64,000 nucleotides of DNA from TK10-74A sp965263065 (GTDB lineage Bacteria > Chloroflexota > Dehalococcoidia > Bin125): assembly GCA_965263065.1 (NCBI GenBank), contig CBDHGH010000003.1:1984001-2048000 (forward strand), given 5' to 3'. The notes under the pieces are model-generated. The model was not told where the DNA came from. It ran no database searches and worked only from the letters and a program-made list of their open reading frames with translations. A program made the position numbers and the translations under genes. Below are positions 32,818 through 42,371 of the stretch, piece after piece. Positions within the stretch are counted from its first letter, which is position 1. Every line of letters begins with the position of its first letter.

Positions 32818-34277
32818 AAGTCACCACCGAACGCATCCCCGAGTCCCAGATCCTCCTCGAGATCGAGCTCGACGATGAGCGCGTGACCAAGTCGCTCAAC
32901 CAGGCCGCCCAGCGGCTCTCGCAGCGCTATCGCATCCCCGGCTTCCGCAAGGGCAAGGCCCCCCGCGTCGTCATCGAGCAGACGCTCGGCGCCGACGCCG
33001 TCTTTGAAGAGGCCATCGAGCGCATGATCCCCCAGGCCTACGAGCAGGCCATCAAGGAGGAGGGCATCGCGCCCATCGGCCCGCCCGAGGTCGAATCCGT
33101 CGACCGCGACCCCGTCCGCATCCGCGCGCGCGTGCCCATGCCCCCCGAGATCGACCTCGGCCCCTACCGGGACATCGCCCTGGTCGAGGAGCCCGTCAGC
33201 GTCACCGAGGAGGACGTCGAGAACGCCATCCTCGAGGTGCGCCGCCAGCACGCCATCATCGAGCCCGTCGAGCGCCCCGCCGAACTCAACGACCGCATCA
33301 AGGCCGACATCCACGCCACGATCGACGGCCAGCAGGTCCTCGAGCGGCCCGACGCCGAGTTCCACCTCCGCGAGGGCATGGTGATCGGCATCCCCGGCGT
33401 CGTCGATGAGATGGTCGGCCTGCCCGTCGGCGAGCACCGCTTCAGCGTGGACGCCGCCGACGACTGGGACGACGAGGACGTCGCCGGCCGCACCACCGTC
33501 TTCACCGTCAATATCAAGGAGATCAAGCAGGAGATCCTGCCCGACGCCGACGACGACCTCGCCGCCGAGGCCGGCGACTTCGAGACTTTCGCCGGCCTGC
33601 GCTTCCGCCTGGAGGAAGATCTGCGCAGCGGCGCGGAGCAGCGCTCGCGCGCAGCGCACCACGCCGCGCTGATGGAGGCCGTCATCGACGGCGCCTCGAT
33701 CGAGTTCCCGCCCCTGCTCGTGCAGCACGAGATCGAGCACATGCTGCGGGAGATCGCCCAGCGCACCGGCCAGGACCCGCAGGCACTGCTGCGCTCCCAG
33801 GACGAGCGAGCCCAGCAGATGCGCGAGGGCCTGCGCGACGAGGCCGGCGCGCGCGTGCGCAGCAGCCTCGTCCTGGAGCAGCTCGCCGTGGCCGAGTCGA
33901 TCGAGGTCGGCGAGGACGAGGTCGAGGCCGAGATCGCCCGCGTCGCCGGCGACGGCCCCCAGGCCGAGCAGGTCCGCGAGATGCTCGACACCCCCGACGG
34001 CCGCGCCATGATGCGCCGCAACCTGACCAACACCCGCCTCATGGATCGCCTCAGCGAGATCGCGCGCGACAACGCGCTCGCCCCGGAGGCGGACGCCGCA
34101 GACGCCGAAGCCGCCACCGACGACGCCGAAGCCACCGACGACGCCGAAGCCACCGACGACGTTGAAGCCGCGCAAGACGTTGAAGCGTCGGAATCGGCCG
34201 AGGCCACCGACGCCACCGAAGACCCCGCCTCTGCGACGCAGGCCGCAGAAGCGCCCGCTAGCGCCAGCGCCGAGTAA
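32814..34277 (+). CDS. tig: Trigger factor, ribosome-associated chaperone and peptidyl-prolyl isomerase
   Basis: 487 residues. The N-terminal ribosome-binding domain contains the signature GFRKGKAP (about residues 43-50). The FKBP-like domain spans about 150-240, and the helical chaperone arms follow. The last 70 residues are an acidic, low-complexity tail of Asp-Ala-Glu-Ala-Thr repeats not present in typical trigger factors. It binds nascent chains at the exit tunnel. It precedes clpP and clpX, the common bacterial order. Confidence 0.95.
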   Translation: MKVTTERIPESQILLEIELDDERVTKSLNQAAQRLSQRYRIPGFRKGKAPRVVIEQTLGADAVFEEAIERMIPQAYEQAIKEEGIAPIGPPEVESVDRDPVRIRARVPMPPEIDLGPYRDIALVEEPVSVTEEDVENAILEVRRQHAIIEPVERPAELNDRIKADIHATIDGQQVLERPDAEFHLREGMVIGIPGVVDEMVGLPVGEHRFSVDAADDWDDEDVAGRTTVFTVNIKEIKQEILPDADDDLAAEAGDFETFAGLRFRLEEDLRSGAEQRSRAAHHAALMEAVIDGASIEFPPLLVQHEIEHMLREIAQRTGQDPQALLRSQDERAQQMREGLRDEAGARVRSSLVLEQLAVAESIEVGEDEVEAEIARVAGDGPQAEQVREMLDTPDGRAMMRRNLTNTRLMDRLSEIARDNALAPEADAADAEAATDDAEATDDAEATDDVEAAQDVEASESAEATDATEDPASATQAAEAPASASAE

Positions 34278-34395
34278 GCTGACCGGTGCGCGCTGCCCGG
34301 GCGTTTCCGCCCGGCAAGCGCTGCCCGGTACGCTCTGTCCGATAAGCTGAAGACACCCCGCCGCCCCGCAGCGTGGCCGGCGGCAAGGAGGCCCG

Positions 34396-35040
34396 ATGTC
34401 CCTGGTCAACCCCGCCGCGATCGTCCCCATGGTCGTCGAGACCACCAACCGCGGCGAACGCGCCTACGACATCTACTCGCTGCTGCTGCGCGAGCGGATC
34501 ATCTTCCTCGGCACGCCGATCGACGACCAGGTCGCCAACGTCATCGTCGCGCAACTGCTCTACCTCGATCGCGAGGACTCGGAGCGCGACATCCAGCTCT
34601 ACGTCCACTCCCCCGGCGGCTCGATCACCGCCGGCCTCGCCATCTACGACACCATGCAGATCATCTCCGCCGACGTGTCCACCATCTGTGTGGGCATGGC
34701 GGCGTCGTTCGGCACGGTTGTCCTGTCGTCCGGCGCGCCCGGCAAGCGCTACGCCCTGCCCAACGCCACGGTGCACCTGCACCAGGCCCTGGGCGGCGCC
34801 CGCGGGCAGGCCTCCGACATCGAGATCGCGGCGCGCGAGATCCTGCGCGAGAACGAGATCATCCGCAACATCCTGGCCAAGCACACCGGCCAGCCGCTCG
34901 ACATCATCAAGCGGGACACCGACCGCGACTTCTATCTGGATGCCGAGCAGGCCAAGGAGTACGGCTTGATCGACGAGATCCTCGGCGGGCCCGCCGCCGG
35001 CGCCCCCGCCGCCGGAGCCCCCGCCGCCGCGGCCTCCTGA
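34396..35040 (+). CDS. clpP: ATP-dependent Clp protease proteolytic subunit
   Basis: 214 residues; AAGGAGG precedes ATG 34396. The catalytic serine is Ser104 in GMAASFG (usually GMAASMG), the histidine is His129 in VHLHQALGG, and the aspartate lies in TDRDFYLDA (Asp178). The IGF-loop docking region and the oligomer helix are intact. The C-terminus ends in an Ala/Gly/Pro repeat (AAGAPAAGAPAAAAS) absent from standard ClpP. Forms the 14-mer chamber fed by ClpX encoded next. Confidence 0.96.
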   Translation: MSLVNPAAIVPMVVETTNRGERAYDIYSLLLRERIIFLGTPIDDQVANVIVAQLLYLDREDSERDIQLYVHSPGGSITAGLAIYDTMQIISADVSTICVGMAASFGTVVLSSGAPGKRYALPNATVHLHQALGGARGQASDIEIAAREILRENEIIRNILAKHTGQPLDIIKRDTDRDFYLDAEQAKEYGLIDEILGGPAAGAPAAGAPAAAAS

Positions 35041-35156
35041 GCGGCCGCAATCCACGCGGCGGGCCCCCGCCCCCGCCGCCCCCGCCGGGGGAGCCCCCGC
35101 TGGCGGAGCCAGCGCCGGGGGAGCCAGTGCCGGCGGCGACACGGGAGGAGCGCGCA

Positions 35157-36515
<1,359 letters not shown>

Positions 36516-36550
36516 CCACCCGCCGCTCGCACACCCGCTAGCCTGTTCCC

Positions 36551-37300
36551 GTGCCGCCCGGGCAACAACCGCTCGACCAACTGCTCGTCGCGCGCGGCCT
36601 CGCCGCCGACCGCGTACAGGCCCGCGCCCTGATCATGGCCGGCCGCGTCAGCGGTCGCGACCGCCGCTACACCAAGCCCGGCCTGCGCCTCCCGCCCGCG
36701 ACCGACCTCCGCGTCCGCGCCGCCGCCCCCTACGTCTCGCGCGGCGGTGAGAAGCTCGCCGCCGCCCTCGACGCCTGGCCGATCGACGTCGCCGGCCGCG
36801 TCTGCCTCGACGTCGGGGCGAGTACCGGCGGCTTCAGCGACTGCCTGCGCCGCCGCGGCGCGGCCCGCGTCTACGCCGTCGATGTCGGCTACGGCCAGAT
36901 CGCCGCCCCCCTCCGCGACGACCCGGGCATCGTCGTCATGGAGCGCACCCACGTGCGCGACCTTCCGCCCCTCGACCCGGCCCCCAGCCTGATCGCCGTC
37001 GACGTCTCCTTCATCTCGGCGCGCGCCGCGCTGGCAGCCGCCGCCGATCGCGCCGCGCCCGGCGCCGACGCCGTCGTGCTCGTCAAGCCGCAGTTCGAGT
37101 TGCCCCGCGACGACGTCGACGAGCGCGGCGTGGTCGGCGATCCGTCGCGGCACGCCGCAGCGGTCGGCCTGCTGCTGGCCTGGGCCCGCGAGCGCGGCTG
37201 GCGTCGCGGCGGCGTCGTCGCCTCGCCGCTGCGCGGTCCGGCCGGCAATCGCGAGTTTCTCTGCTGGCTGCGCGCGCCCCGCCGGGAGGGCGCGCCATGA
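36551..37300 (+). CDS. tlyA: TlyA-family rRNA (cytidine-2'-O)-methyltransferase
   Basis: 249 residues from GTG 36551. An N-terminal S4 RNA-binding domain (LDQLLVARGLAADRVQARALIMAGRV) is followed by a Rossmann methylase with CLDVGASTGGFSDCLRRRGA as the SAM site and VDVGYGQ. The KPQFE catalytic-region motif is at about 178-182. Modifies 16S and/or 23S rRNA; loss causes capreomycin resistance in mycobacteria. Its stop overlaps the nadK start (ATGA), a common pairing. Confidence 0.93.
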   Translation: MPPGQQPLDQLLVARGLAADRVQARALIMAGRVSGRDRRYTKPGLRLPPATDLRVRAAAPYVSRGGEKLAAALDAWPIDVAGRVCLDVGASTGGFSDCLRRRGAARVYAVDVGYGQIAAPLRDDPGIVVMERTHVRDLPPLDPAPSLIAVDVSFISARAALAAAADRAAPGADAVVLVKPQFELPRDDVDERGVVGDPSRHAAAVGLLLAWARERGWRRGGVVASPLRGPAGNREFLCWLRAPRREGAP

Positions 37301-38229
37301 CCGACGCCAAACCCCCGGCCGGGTCGGGCCCCGAACTGCGCAAGGTGGGCATCTACCACCACCCCCAGCTCGACGCCGCCCGCGACTTCGCCGTCGAGCT
37401 GCGCGACCGCTTCCGCCCCCACGTCGCCGACGTCTGGCTCTCCTCCGCCTGGGACCCCGAGGGCTCCACCCGCGACCTGCCCGGCACCGACCTCCTGATC
37501 AGCATCGGCGGCGACGGCACCGTGCTGCGCGCCGCCCGCGCCGTCGTGCCCAACCCCACGCGCATCCTCGGCGTCGATATGGGCCGCCTCGCCTTCCTGA
37601 CCGAGGTCACGCCCCAGGGCTTGCGCGACCGCTTCGACGACCTGCTCGCCGGCGCCTACCGCGTCGAGGAGCGCACCATGCTCGACGTCACGTTCCACAA
37701 CGCCCCCGAGGCCGAGGCCAACGCCCCGCGCCACGCCCTCAACGACGTCATCCTGGGGCGCACCGGGCTGGGCCGGCCCGTCTACCTCAACGTCGAGGTC
37801 AACGGCGCGCTGATCGGCGTCATCCGCGCCGACGCCGTCGTCGTCGCCACCGCCACGGGCAGCACCGGCTACTCGCTCTCCGCCGGCGGCCCCATCCTCG
37901 ACCCCGCGGCCACCAGCATCGTCGTCACGCCCGTCGCGCCCCACCTCGCCGCCGCCGCGCCGCTCGTCGTGCCGCACGACTCCGTCGTCGTGCTCAGCCC
38001 CGGCGCGGGCGGGGGCGTCGCCTTCAGCGTCGATGGCCAGGGCCAGTTCGACGCCCAGCCCGGCAGCCGCGTGGAGGTCCGCCGCAGCCGCCACGTCGCC
38101 CGCCTCATCCGCTTCGACGAGCAGCCCTTCTTCGCCCAGTTGGGCCGTCGCCTCACCTGGCTCGACGAGCGGCGGCTCGCCGGCGTCGCCGACCCGGCGT
38201 CTGGCGGCGGCGCCCCGTCACCGCGATAG
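37297..38229 (+). CDS. nadK: NAD kinase
   Basis: 310 residues. GGDGT in SIGGDGTVLRAAR (about residue 69-73) is the catalytic loop. The downstream ATATGSTGYSLSAGGPI block binds NAD, with a final GQ..-containing strand (VDGQGQFD). It makes NADP from NAD and ATP or polyphosphate. Translationally coupled to tlyA by a four-base overlap. Confidence 0.95.
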   Translation: MTDAKPPAGSGPELRKVGIYHHPQLDAARDFAVELRDRFRPHVADVWLSSAWDPEGSTRDLPGTDLLISIGGDGTVLRAARAVVPNPTRILGVDMGRLAFLTEVTPQGLRDRFDDLLAGAYRVEERTMLDVTFHNAPEAEANAPRHALNDVILGRTGLGRPVYLNVEVNGALIGVIRADAVVVATATGSTGYSLSAGGPILDPAATSIVVTPVAPHLAAAAPLVVPHDSVVVLSPGAGGGVAFSVDGQGQFDAQPGSRVEVRRSRHVARLIRFDEQPFFAQLGRRLTWLDERRLAGVADPASGGGAPSPR

Positions 38230-38361
38230 CCCAGTCATAGTGGCGATTTCACGTTCCACCGCTACGACGGAGCCCCCCGCTCCGGTACGATGGGGGTTCC
38301 CTCCCGCCCCCGGCGCCGCGGAGCCAAGCCCGCGCCGGCGTCGTATTCTGATCGAGGGAGC

Positions 38362-38961
38362 ATGACAACGACGCAGCCACCGCCCCTGCCCCGCGGCCCC
38401 GGTGCCCCGCCCCCGCCCGCCCTCCGGGTCGAGCCCGCGCGCCTCGCCGACGCCCCCGCCATCCAGCGCCTCGTTCAGTACTGGGCCGACGAGACCGGCG
38501 ACGTGCTGCCCCGCAGCGAGGGCGAGATCTACGGCACCCTGCGCGACTTCGTCGTCGTCCGCGACGGCGACCGCGTCGTGGCGGCCGGCGCGCTGCACAT
38601 CGAGTGGAAGGACCTCGCCGAGGTCAAGTCGCTCGTCGTCGGTCCGGGGCAGCAGGGCCGCGGCCTGGGCCGCCTGATCGTCGAGGCGCTGCTCCAGGAA
38701 GCCCGCGCCCTGGGCCTGCGCACGGTCTTCGCCCTCACCACCACGCCCGCCTTCTTCGAGCGCGTCGGCTTCCGGCAGGCCGCCGTCACGTCGTTCCCGC
38801 GCAAGGTCTGGAACGAGTGCTTCCGCTGCCCCAAGTACGCCAACTGCGACGAGATCGCCCTCTCCATCGACCTGGGCCCGCCGGCCACCGCGACCGCCAC
38901 CGCGACGACTGTCGCGCCGGCCACTGCGCCAGCCGTCGGGGCAGAGCGCTCCCCCGCGTGA
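38362..38961 (+). CDS. GNAT N-acetyltransferase, short ArgA (N-acetylglutamate synthase)-like
   Basis: 199 residues from ATG 38362 (GAGGGAG upstream). The acetyl-CoA loop QQGRGLGRLIVEALL (Q/RxxGxG/A) is at about 97-111. The C-terminal PRKVWNECFRCPKYANCDEIAL, split around its cysteines, is characteristic of short stand-alone glutamate acetyltransferases that start arginine synthesis. An Ala/Thr-rich tail follows. No other arg genes are nearby. Its stop overlaps the next gene's start. Confidence 0.8.
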   Translation: MTTTQPPPLPRGPGAPPPPALRVEPARLADAPAIQRLVQYWADETGDVLPRSEGEIYGTLRDFVVVRDGDRVVAAGALHIEWKDLAEVKSLVVGPGQQGRGLGRLIVEALLQEARALGLRTVFALTTTPAFFERVGFRQAAVTSFPRKVWNECFRCPKYANCDEIALSIDLGPPATATATATTVAPATAPAVGAERSPA

Positions 38962-39560
38962 GCGACCTACCCCCGTCCGGCTTCGCCCCCCTCCACGAGG
39001 AGACCATCGCCAGCGAGCGCCTCTACGAGGGCCGCATCCTCAGCGTCCGCCGCGACACCCAGCGCCTCGCCGACGGCCGCCACGCCACCCGTGAGGTCGT
39101 CGAGCACGCCGCGGCCGTCGTCATCCTCGCCTTCGACGACGAGGGCCGCATCGCCTTCGTGCGGCAGTGGCGCTCGCCCGCCGGGGGGCCGCTGCTTGAA
39201 CTCCCGGCCGGCGGCGTCGAGCCGGGCGAGGATCCCGAGGTCTGCGCCGCCCGCGAACTCCAGGAGGAGGCCGGGCTCAAGCCGGGCTCGCTGGAGCCGC
39301 TGCCGCGCTTCTACGTCGCGCCCGGCTGGGCCACCGAGTACCTGTACGGCTTCTTCGCTCGCGACTGCGAGCCCTCGCGCCTGCCCGCCGACGCCGACGA
39401 ACGCCTGCTCGTCGAGTACTACACCCTGGGCGAGGCCATGGACCTCGTCGCCGCCGGCGAGATCGAGGACGCCAAGAGCATCGTCTGCCTGCAGGCCGTC
39501 GCGTTGCGGGCCGTCGGCGCCCTGGGCGTGAAGGTCATCCGCTTCTACGCGGGGGAGTAG
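38958..39560 (+). CDS. Nudix hydrolase, ADP-ribose pyrophosphatase type
   Basis: 200 residues from GTG 38958. The Nudix box is intact: GGVEPGEDPEVCAARELQEE followed by AGL (Gx5Ex7REx2EExG). The upstream VRQWRSPAGGPLLELPAGG is the ADP-ribose-type lead-in, and FYVAPGWATEYLYGFFA follows. Hydrolyses ADP-ribose or related nucleoside diphosphates to AMP and ribose phosphate. Coupled to the GNAT gene (GTGA overlap). Confidence 0.92.
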   Translation: MSDLPPSGFAPLHEETIASERLYEGRILSVRRDTQRLADGRHATREVVEHAAAVVILAFDDEGRIAFVRQWRSPAGGPLLELPAGGVEPGEDPEVCAARELQEEAGLKPGSLEPLPRFYVAPGWATEYLYGFFARDCEPSRLPADADERLLVEYYTLGEAMDLVAAGEIEDAKSIVCLQAVALRAVGALGVKVIRFYAGE

Positions 39561-39598
39561 CGGTCGTCGGTCGCCGCGGGTGTATCGTGGGCATCACC

Positions 39599-39718
39599 AT
39601 GAACGACCCCCGAAGTTCGCCCGCCACGAAGGCCGATGCGGACCTGTTCGAGGCCCGGATCAAGGCGCACTTGTGGCGAGCGCTGTTGATCCAGGGCGTA
39701 GTTCTCCGAATCCCTTGA
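39599..39718 (+). pseudogene. Truncated copy of the small membrane-protein gene at 40222
   Basis: A 39-codon ORF (MNDPRSSPATKADADLFEAR, then IKAHLWRALLIQ). It closely matches the 60-residue protein at 40222-40404 up to ALLIQ/ALVIQ, then diverges to GVVLRIP and stops, losing the membrane helix. The start context CATCACCATGA is shared. Probably a fragment left by duplication or insertion of the HicAB cassette. Confidence 0.6.
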
Positions 39719-39752
39719 CAGGCGAACGTCAGATTGATGCACTGTCCGTGTA

Positions 39753-39938
39753 ATGGAGACGCGGACACGTAGGATTAGGGAAAGGCTGGAGCGTGAGGGT
39801 TGGCGCCTGGCGCGCCACGGCGGTAAGCACGACATCTATAGCCACGCCGGTTCCGTCGAGATCATCCGCCTGCCACGGCACCGCACCGTCTCGATTGGCG
39901 TGGCTCGGCAGATCGCTAGTATCGCCGGGTGGCGATAG
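39753..39938 (+). CDS. hicA: HicA-type mRNA interferase toxin
   Basis: 61 residues, near the family minimum. The N-terminal helix RRIRERLEREGWRLARH is followed by GGKHDIYSH with the catalytic histidine, and the end reads RHRTVSIGVARQIASIAGW. It precedes hicB, the standard HicAB order. It is not closely similar to the HicA at 20371, so the two systems are independent. Confidence 0.88.
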   Translation: METRTRRIRERLEREGWRLARHGGKHDIYSHAGSVEIIRLPRHRTVSIGVARQIASIAGWR

Positions 39939-39958
39939 AGGAGAGTGAGTGTCAGCGG

Positions 39959-40225
39959 ATGAAGTATCCGGCAATCATCGATGGTGAGAGGGGCGCGTAC
40001 GGCGTCGTCATCCCCGACATGCCCGGAGCTTGCTGTGCGATGGGCAGCACAGTCGATGAGGCTCTGGCCGACGCGGAAGAGATGCTGCCGGAGTATGTCG
40101 CGGTGCTGGAGGAGAAGGGCGTGGCGATCCCTCCGCCCAGCGCCGTGGCGGACATCGAGCTGGGAGCCGGTGAAATGCTGGCCTACGTGACACTGAAGAT
40201 CCCCGCCCCCGCAGCATCACCATGA
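39959..40225 (+). CDS. hicB: HicB antitoxin
   Basis: 88 residues from ATG 39959, which begins with the family-typical MKYPAIID; GAGGAG lies about 15 bases upstream. A GTG at 39929, overlapping hicA, would add ten residues and is an alternative. The partial RNase-H fold is seen as GAYGVVIPDMPGACCAMG then the TVDEALADAEEML helix. There is no C-terminal HTH or ribbon-helix-helix. Its stop overlaps the ATG of the next small gene. Confidence 0.86.
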   Translation: MKYPAIIDGERGAYGVVIPDMPGACCAMGSTVDEALADAEEMLPEYVAVLEEKGVAIPPPSAVADIELGAGEMLAYVTLKIPAPAASP

Positions 40226-40404
40226 CGAACCTCAGGCCGGCCACGGTCAGCGACGCGCAGCGTTCGCCCATGACGAAGCGCGACTGCGACCTGTTTGAGG
40301 CCCGGATCAATGCCCACCTGACGCGAGCGCTGGTGATCCAGACTGGTATCATCGTGGCTCTCATCATCACCGCGTTCGCGGTGATCACGGCGCTCACGCA
40401 CTGA
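40222..40404 (+). CDS. Small single-pass membrane protein
   Basis: 60 residues; its ATG overlaps the hicB stop. A short polar N-terminus and a charged helix (KRDCDLFEARINAHLTRALV) lead to one membrane helix (IIVALIITAFAVITAL). The helix-plus-C-terminal-membrane plan resembles the C-terminal end of CCDC90/DUF1640-like proteins and of the products at 51699, 57399 and 57756. Function unknown. Confidence 0.65.
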   Translation: MTNLRPATVSDAQRSPMTKRDCDLFEARINAHLTRALVIQTGIIVALIITAFAVITALTH

Positions 40405-40429
40405 ACCGTTCCCAAGTTCCCCTCCGGTC

Positions 40430-40461
40430 CCCCCTCTCCATCGCTTCAGATGGAGAGGGGG
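40430..40461 (+). repeat. Perfect 13-bp palindrome before sdhA, REP-like
   Basis: CCCCCTCTCCATC (40430-40442), loop GCTTCA, GATGGAGAGGGGG (40449-40461), followed by GCTAGGGGGTGAGG and a late TTTT at 40475. The T-run is too far away for a classic intrinsic terminator. Such C-rich/G-rich palindromes are often dispersed genomic repeats. Confidence 0.6.
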
Positions 40462-40605
40462 CTAGGGGGTGAGGTTTTCCCCTCCCCGCCCCGACGATCG
40501 CCCCCAGATAGCCGGCAAATTGAACGCCCCAGAGCCCCGGTGTACGATCGCCCCTGCCCACGTCCGGCCCGCCGCGGCCGGGCCCGTGCGACGGGAGAGG
40601 TCTGA

Positions 40606-42336
40606 GTGCTCCAACACGACGTCTTGATCGTTGGGTCCGGTCTCGCCGGCATGCGCGCCGCGCTCGCAGTCTCCGAGGACCCCGGCATCGACGTCGCCAT
40701 CCTCACCAAGGTGCACCCGCTGCGATCCCACTCCGGCGCGGCCCAGGGCGGCATCGCCGCCTCGCTCGGCAACTCCTCCGACGACGACTCGTGGGAGCTG
40801 CACATGTACGACACCGTCAAGGGCGGCGACTTCCTCGTCGACCAGAACGCCGCCGAGATCCTCGGCCGCGAGGCGCCGGAGAACATCTTCGAACTCGAGC
40901 ACATGGGCTGCGCCTTCTCCCGCATGGACGACGGCCGCATCGCCCAGCGGCGCTTCGGCGGCCACACCGCCCCGCGCGCCGTCTACGCCGCCGACCGCAC
41001 CGGCCACGCCCTGCTCACCGTCCTCTTCGAGCAGCTGCTCAAGCGCGGCGTCAAGGTCTACAGCGAGTGGTACGCCCTCGACCTCGTGATCCGCGACAAC
41101 ACCTGCCAGGGCCTCGTCGCCTACGACATCCTCAGCGGGCAGATCGAGGCCATCCAGGCCAAGGCCGTCATGTTCGCCACCGGCGGCTACGGCCGCACCT
41201 TCCGCATCACGACCAACGCCTTCGCCTCCACCGGCGACGGCGTCGTCATGGCCTACCGCGCCGGCATCCCCTTGCAGGACATGGAGTTCGTCCAGTTCCA
41301 CCCCACCGGCCTGCAGGGCTCCGGCATCCTGCTCAGCGAGGCCGCCCGCGGCGAGGGCGCCCACCTCGTCAACGCCGAGGGCAAGCGCTTCATGGAGGAC
41401 TACGCCCCCGGACGCATGGAGCTCGCCCCGCGCGACATCGTCGCCCGCGCGGAGCAGTCGGAGATCGACGCCGGCCGCGGCGTCACGGACAAGGGCGACT
41501 CCGTCTTCATGGACCTGCGCCCCATCGGCGAGGAGCGCATCCGCTACGCCCTGCCCTCCGTCATGCACCTCGCGCGCGACTTCGCCGGCCTCGACCCCAT
41601 CCACGAACCCATCCCCATCCAGCCGACCGCCCACTACTCGATGGGCGGCATCCCCTGCGACATCGGCGGCCAGGTGCGCCTCAAGGACCAGGCCGACACG
41701 CCCATCACCGGCTTCTACGCCGCCGGCGAGTGCTCCTGCGTCTCCGTCCACGGCGCCAACCGCCTGGGCACCAACTCCCTGCTCGAGGCCGTCGTCTTCG
41801 GGCGCCGCACCGGCCGCGCCATCCGCGACCACGTCCGCGACCTCGCCCCCACGCGCATCACCGAGGGCGAGATGCAGCCCGCCATCGCCGAGGTCGCCCG
41901 CTTCATCCAGGGCGACGGCACGGAGAACGTCGGCGCCATCCGCGCCGACCTGCGCGACGTGATGATGGACAAGTGCGGCGTCTTCCGCGAGGCCGGCCAA
42001 CTCGATGAGTGCCTGAGCGACGTCAAGGACCTCCAGGCCCGCTTCGCCGCCGCCCGCATCGACGACCGCAACAGCACGTTCAACACCGACCTGCTCGACG
42101 CCATCGAGGTCGGCCACATGCTCGAATACTCCGAGGTCATCGTGGCCGGCGCGATCAACCGCACCGAGAGCCGCGGCGGCCACGCCCGTCGCGACTTCCC
42201 CGCCCGCGACGACGCGCAGTGGTTCAAGCACACGCTCGCCTACCAGACCGGCGACGGCCCCCGCCTCACCTACAGCGACGTCAACATGGCCCCGCGTCAC
42301 CGCGAGGCCTACCCACCCGAGGAGCGCAAGTACTGA
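40606..42336 (+). CDS. sdhA: Succinate dehydrogenase/fumarate reductase flavoprotein subunit
   Basis: 576 residues from GTG 40606. The FAD-binding N-terminus is DVLIVGSGLAGMRAAL. The histidine for covalent FAD is in LRSHSGAAQGG (about residues 36-46). The substrate-site block HPTGLQGSGILLSEAARGEG and the active-site arginine region (ARAEQSEIDAGRG) follow, then HYSMGGI. It oxidises succinate to fumarate and passes electrons to the iron-sulfur subunit encoded next. fumC, for the next TCA step, is also in this window but not in this operon. Confidence 0.95.
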   Translation: MLQHDVLIVGSGLAGMRAALAVSEDPGIDVAILTKVHPLRSHSGAAQGGIAASLGNSSDDDSWELHMYDTVKGGDFLVDQNAAEILGREAPENIFELEHMGCAFSRMDDGRIAQRRFGGHTAPRAVYAADRTGHALLTVLFEQLLKRGVKVYSEWYALDLVIRDNTCQGLVAYDILSGQIEAIQAKAVMFATGGYGRTFRITTNAFASTGDGVVMAYRAGIPLQDMEFVQFHPTGLQGSGILLSEAARGEGAHLVNAEGKRFMEDYAPGRMELAPRDIVARAEQSEIDAGRGVTDKGDSVFMDLRPIGEERIRYALPSVMHLARDFAGLDPIHEPIPIQPTAHYSMGGIPCDIGGQVRLKDQADTPITGFYAAGECSCVSVHGANRLGTNSLLEAVVFGRRTGRAIRDHVRDLAPTRITEGEMQPAIAEVARFIQGDGTENVGAIRADLRDVMMDKCGVFREAGQLDECLSDVKDLQARFAAARIDDRNSTFNTDLLDAIEVGHMLEYSEVIVAGAINRTESRGGHARRDFPARDDAQWFKHTLAYQTGDGPRLTYSDVNMAPRHREAYPPEERKY

Positions 42337-42371
42337 CCGCCGCGACCCCGCCGGCGCACAGGAGGACGACG

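Larger units (their letters stand above)
39641..40341 (+). repeat. 54-base direct repeats flanking HicAB (39641-39694 and 40288-40341)
   Basis: The two segments, inside the truncated and intact small-protein genes, match at most positions (both run GACCTGTT-GAGGCCCGGATCAA to GTGATCCAG or TTGATCCAG). They bracket hicA and hicB, suggesting that duplication of the host gene accompanied arrival of the toxin-antitoxin pair. Confidence 0.65.

Noticed and set aside
40430..40480. Intrinsic terminator of the hicAB unit
   Set aside because: The T-run is 14 bases after the stem and interrupted by G-rich sequence; kept only as a palindromic repeat.
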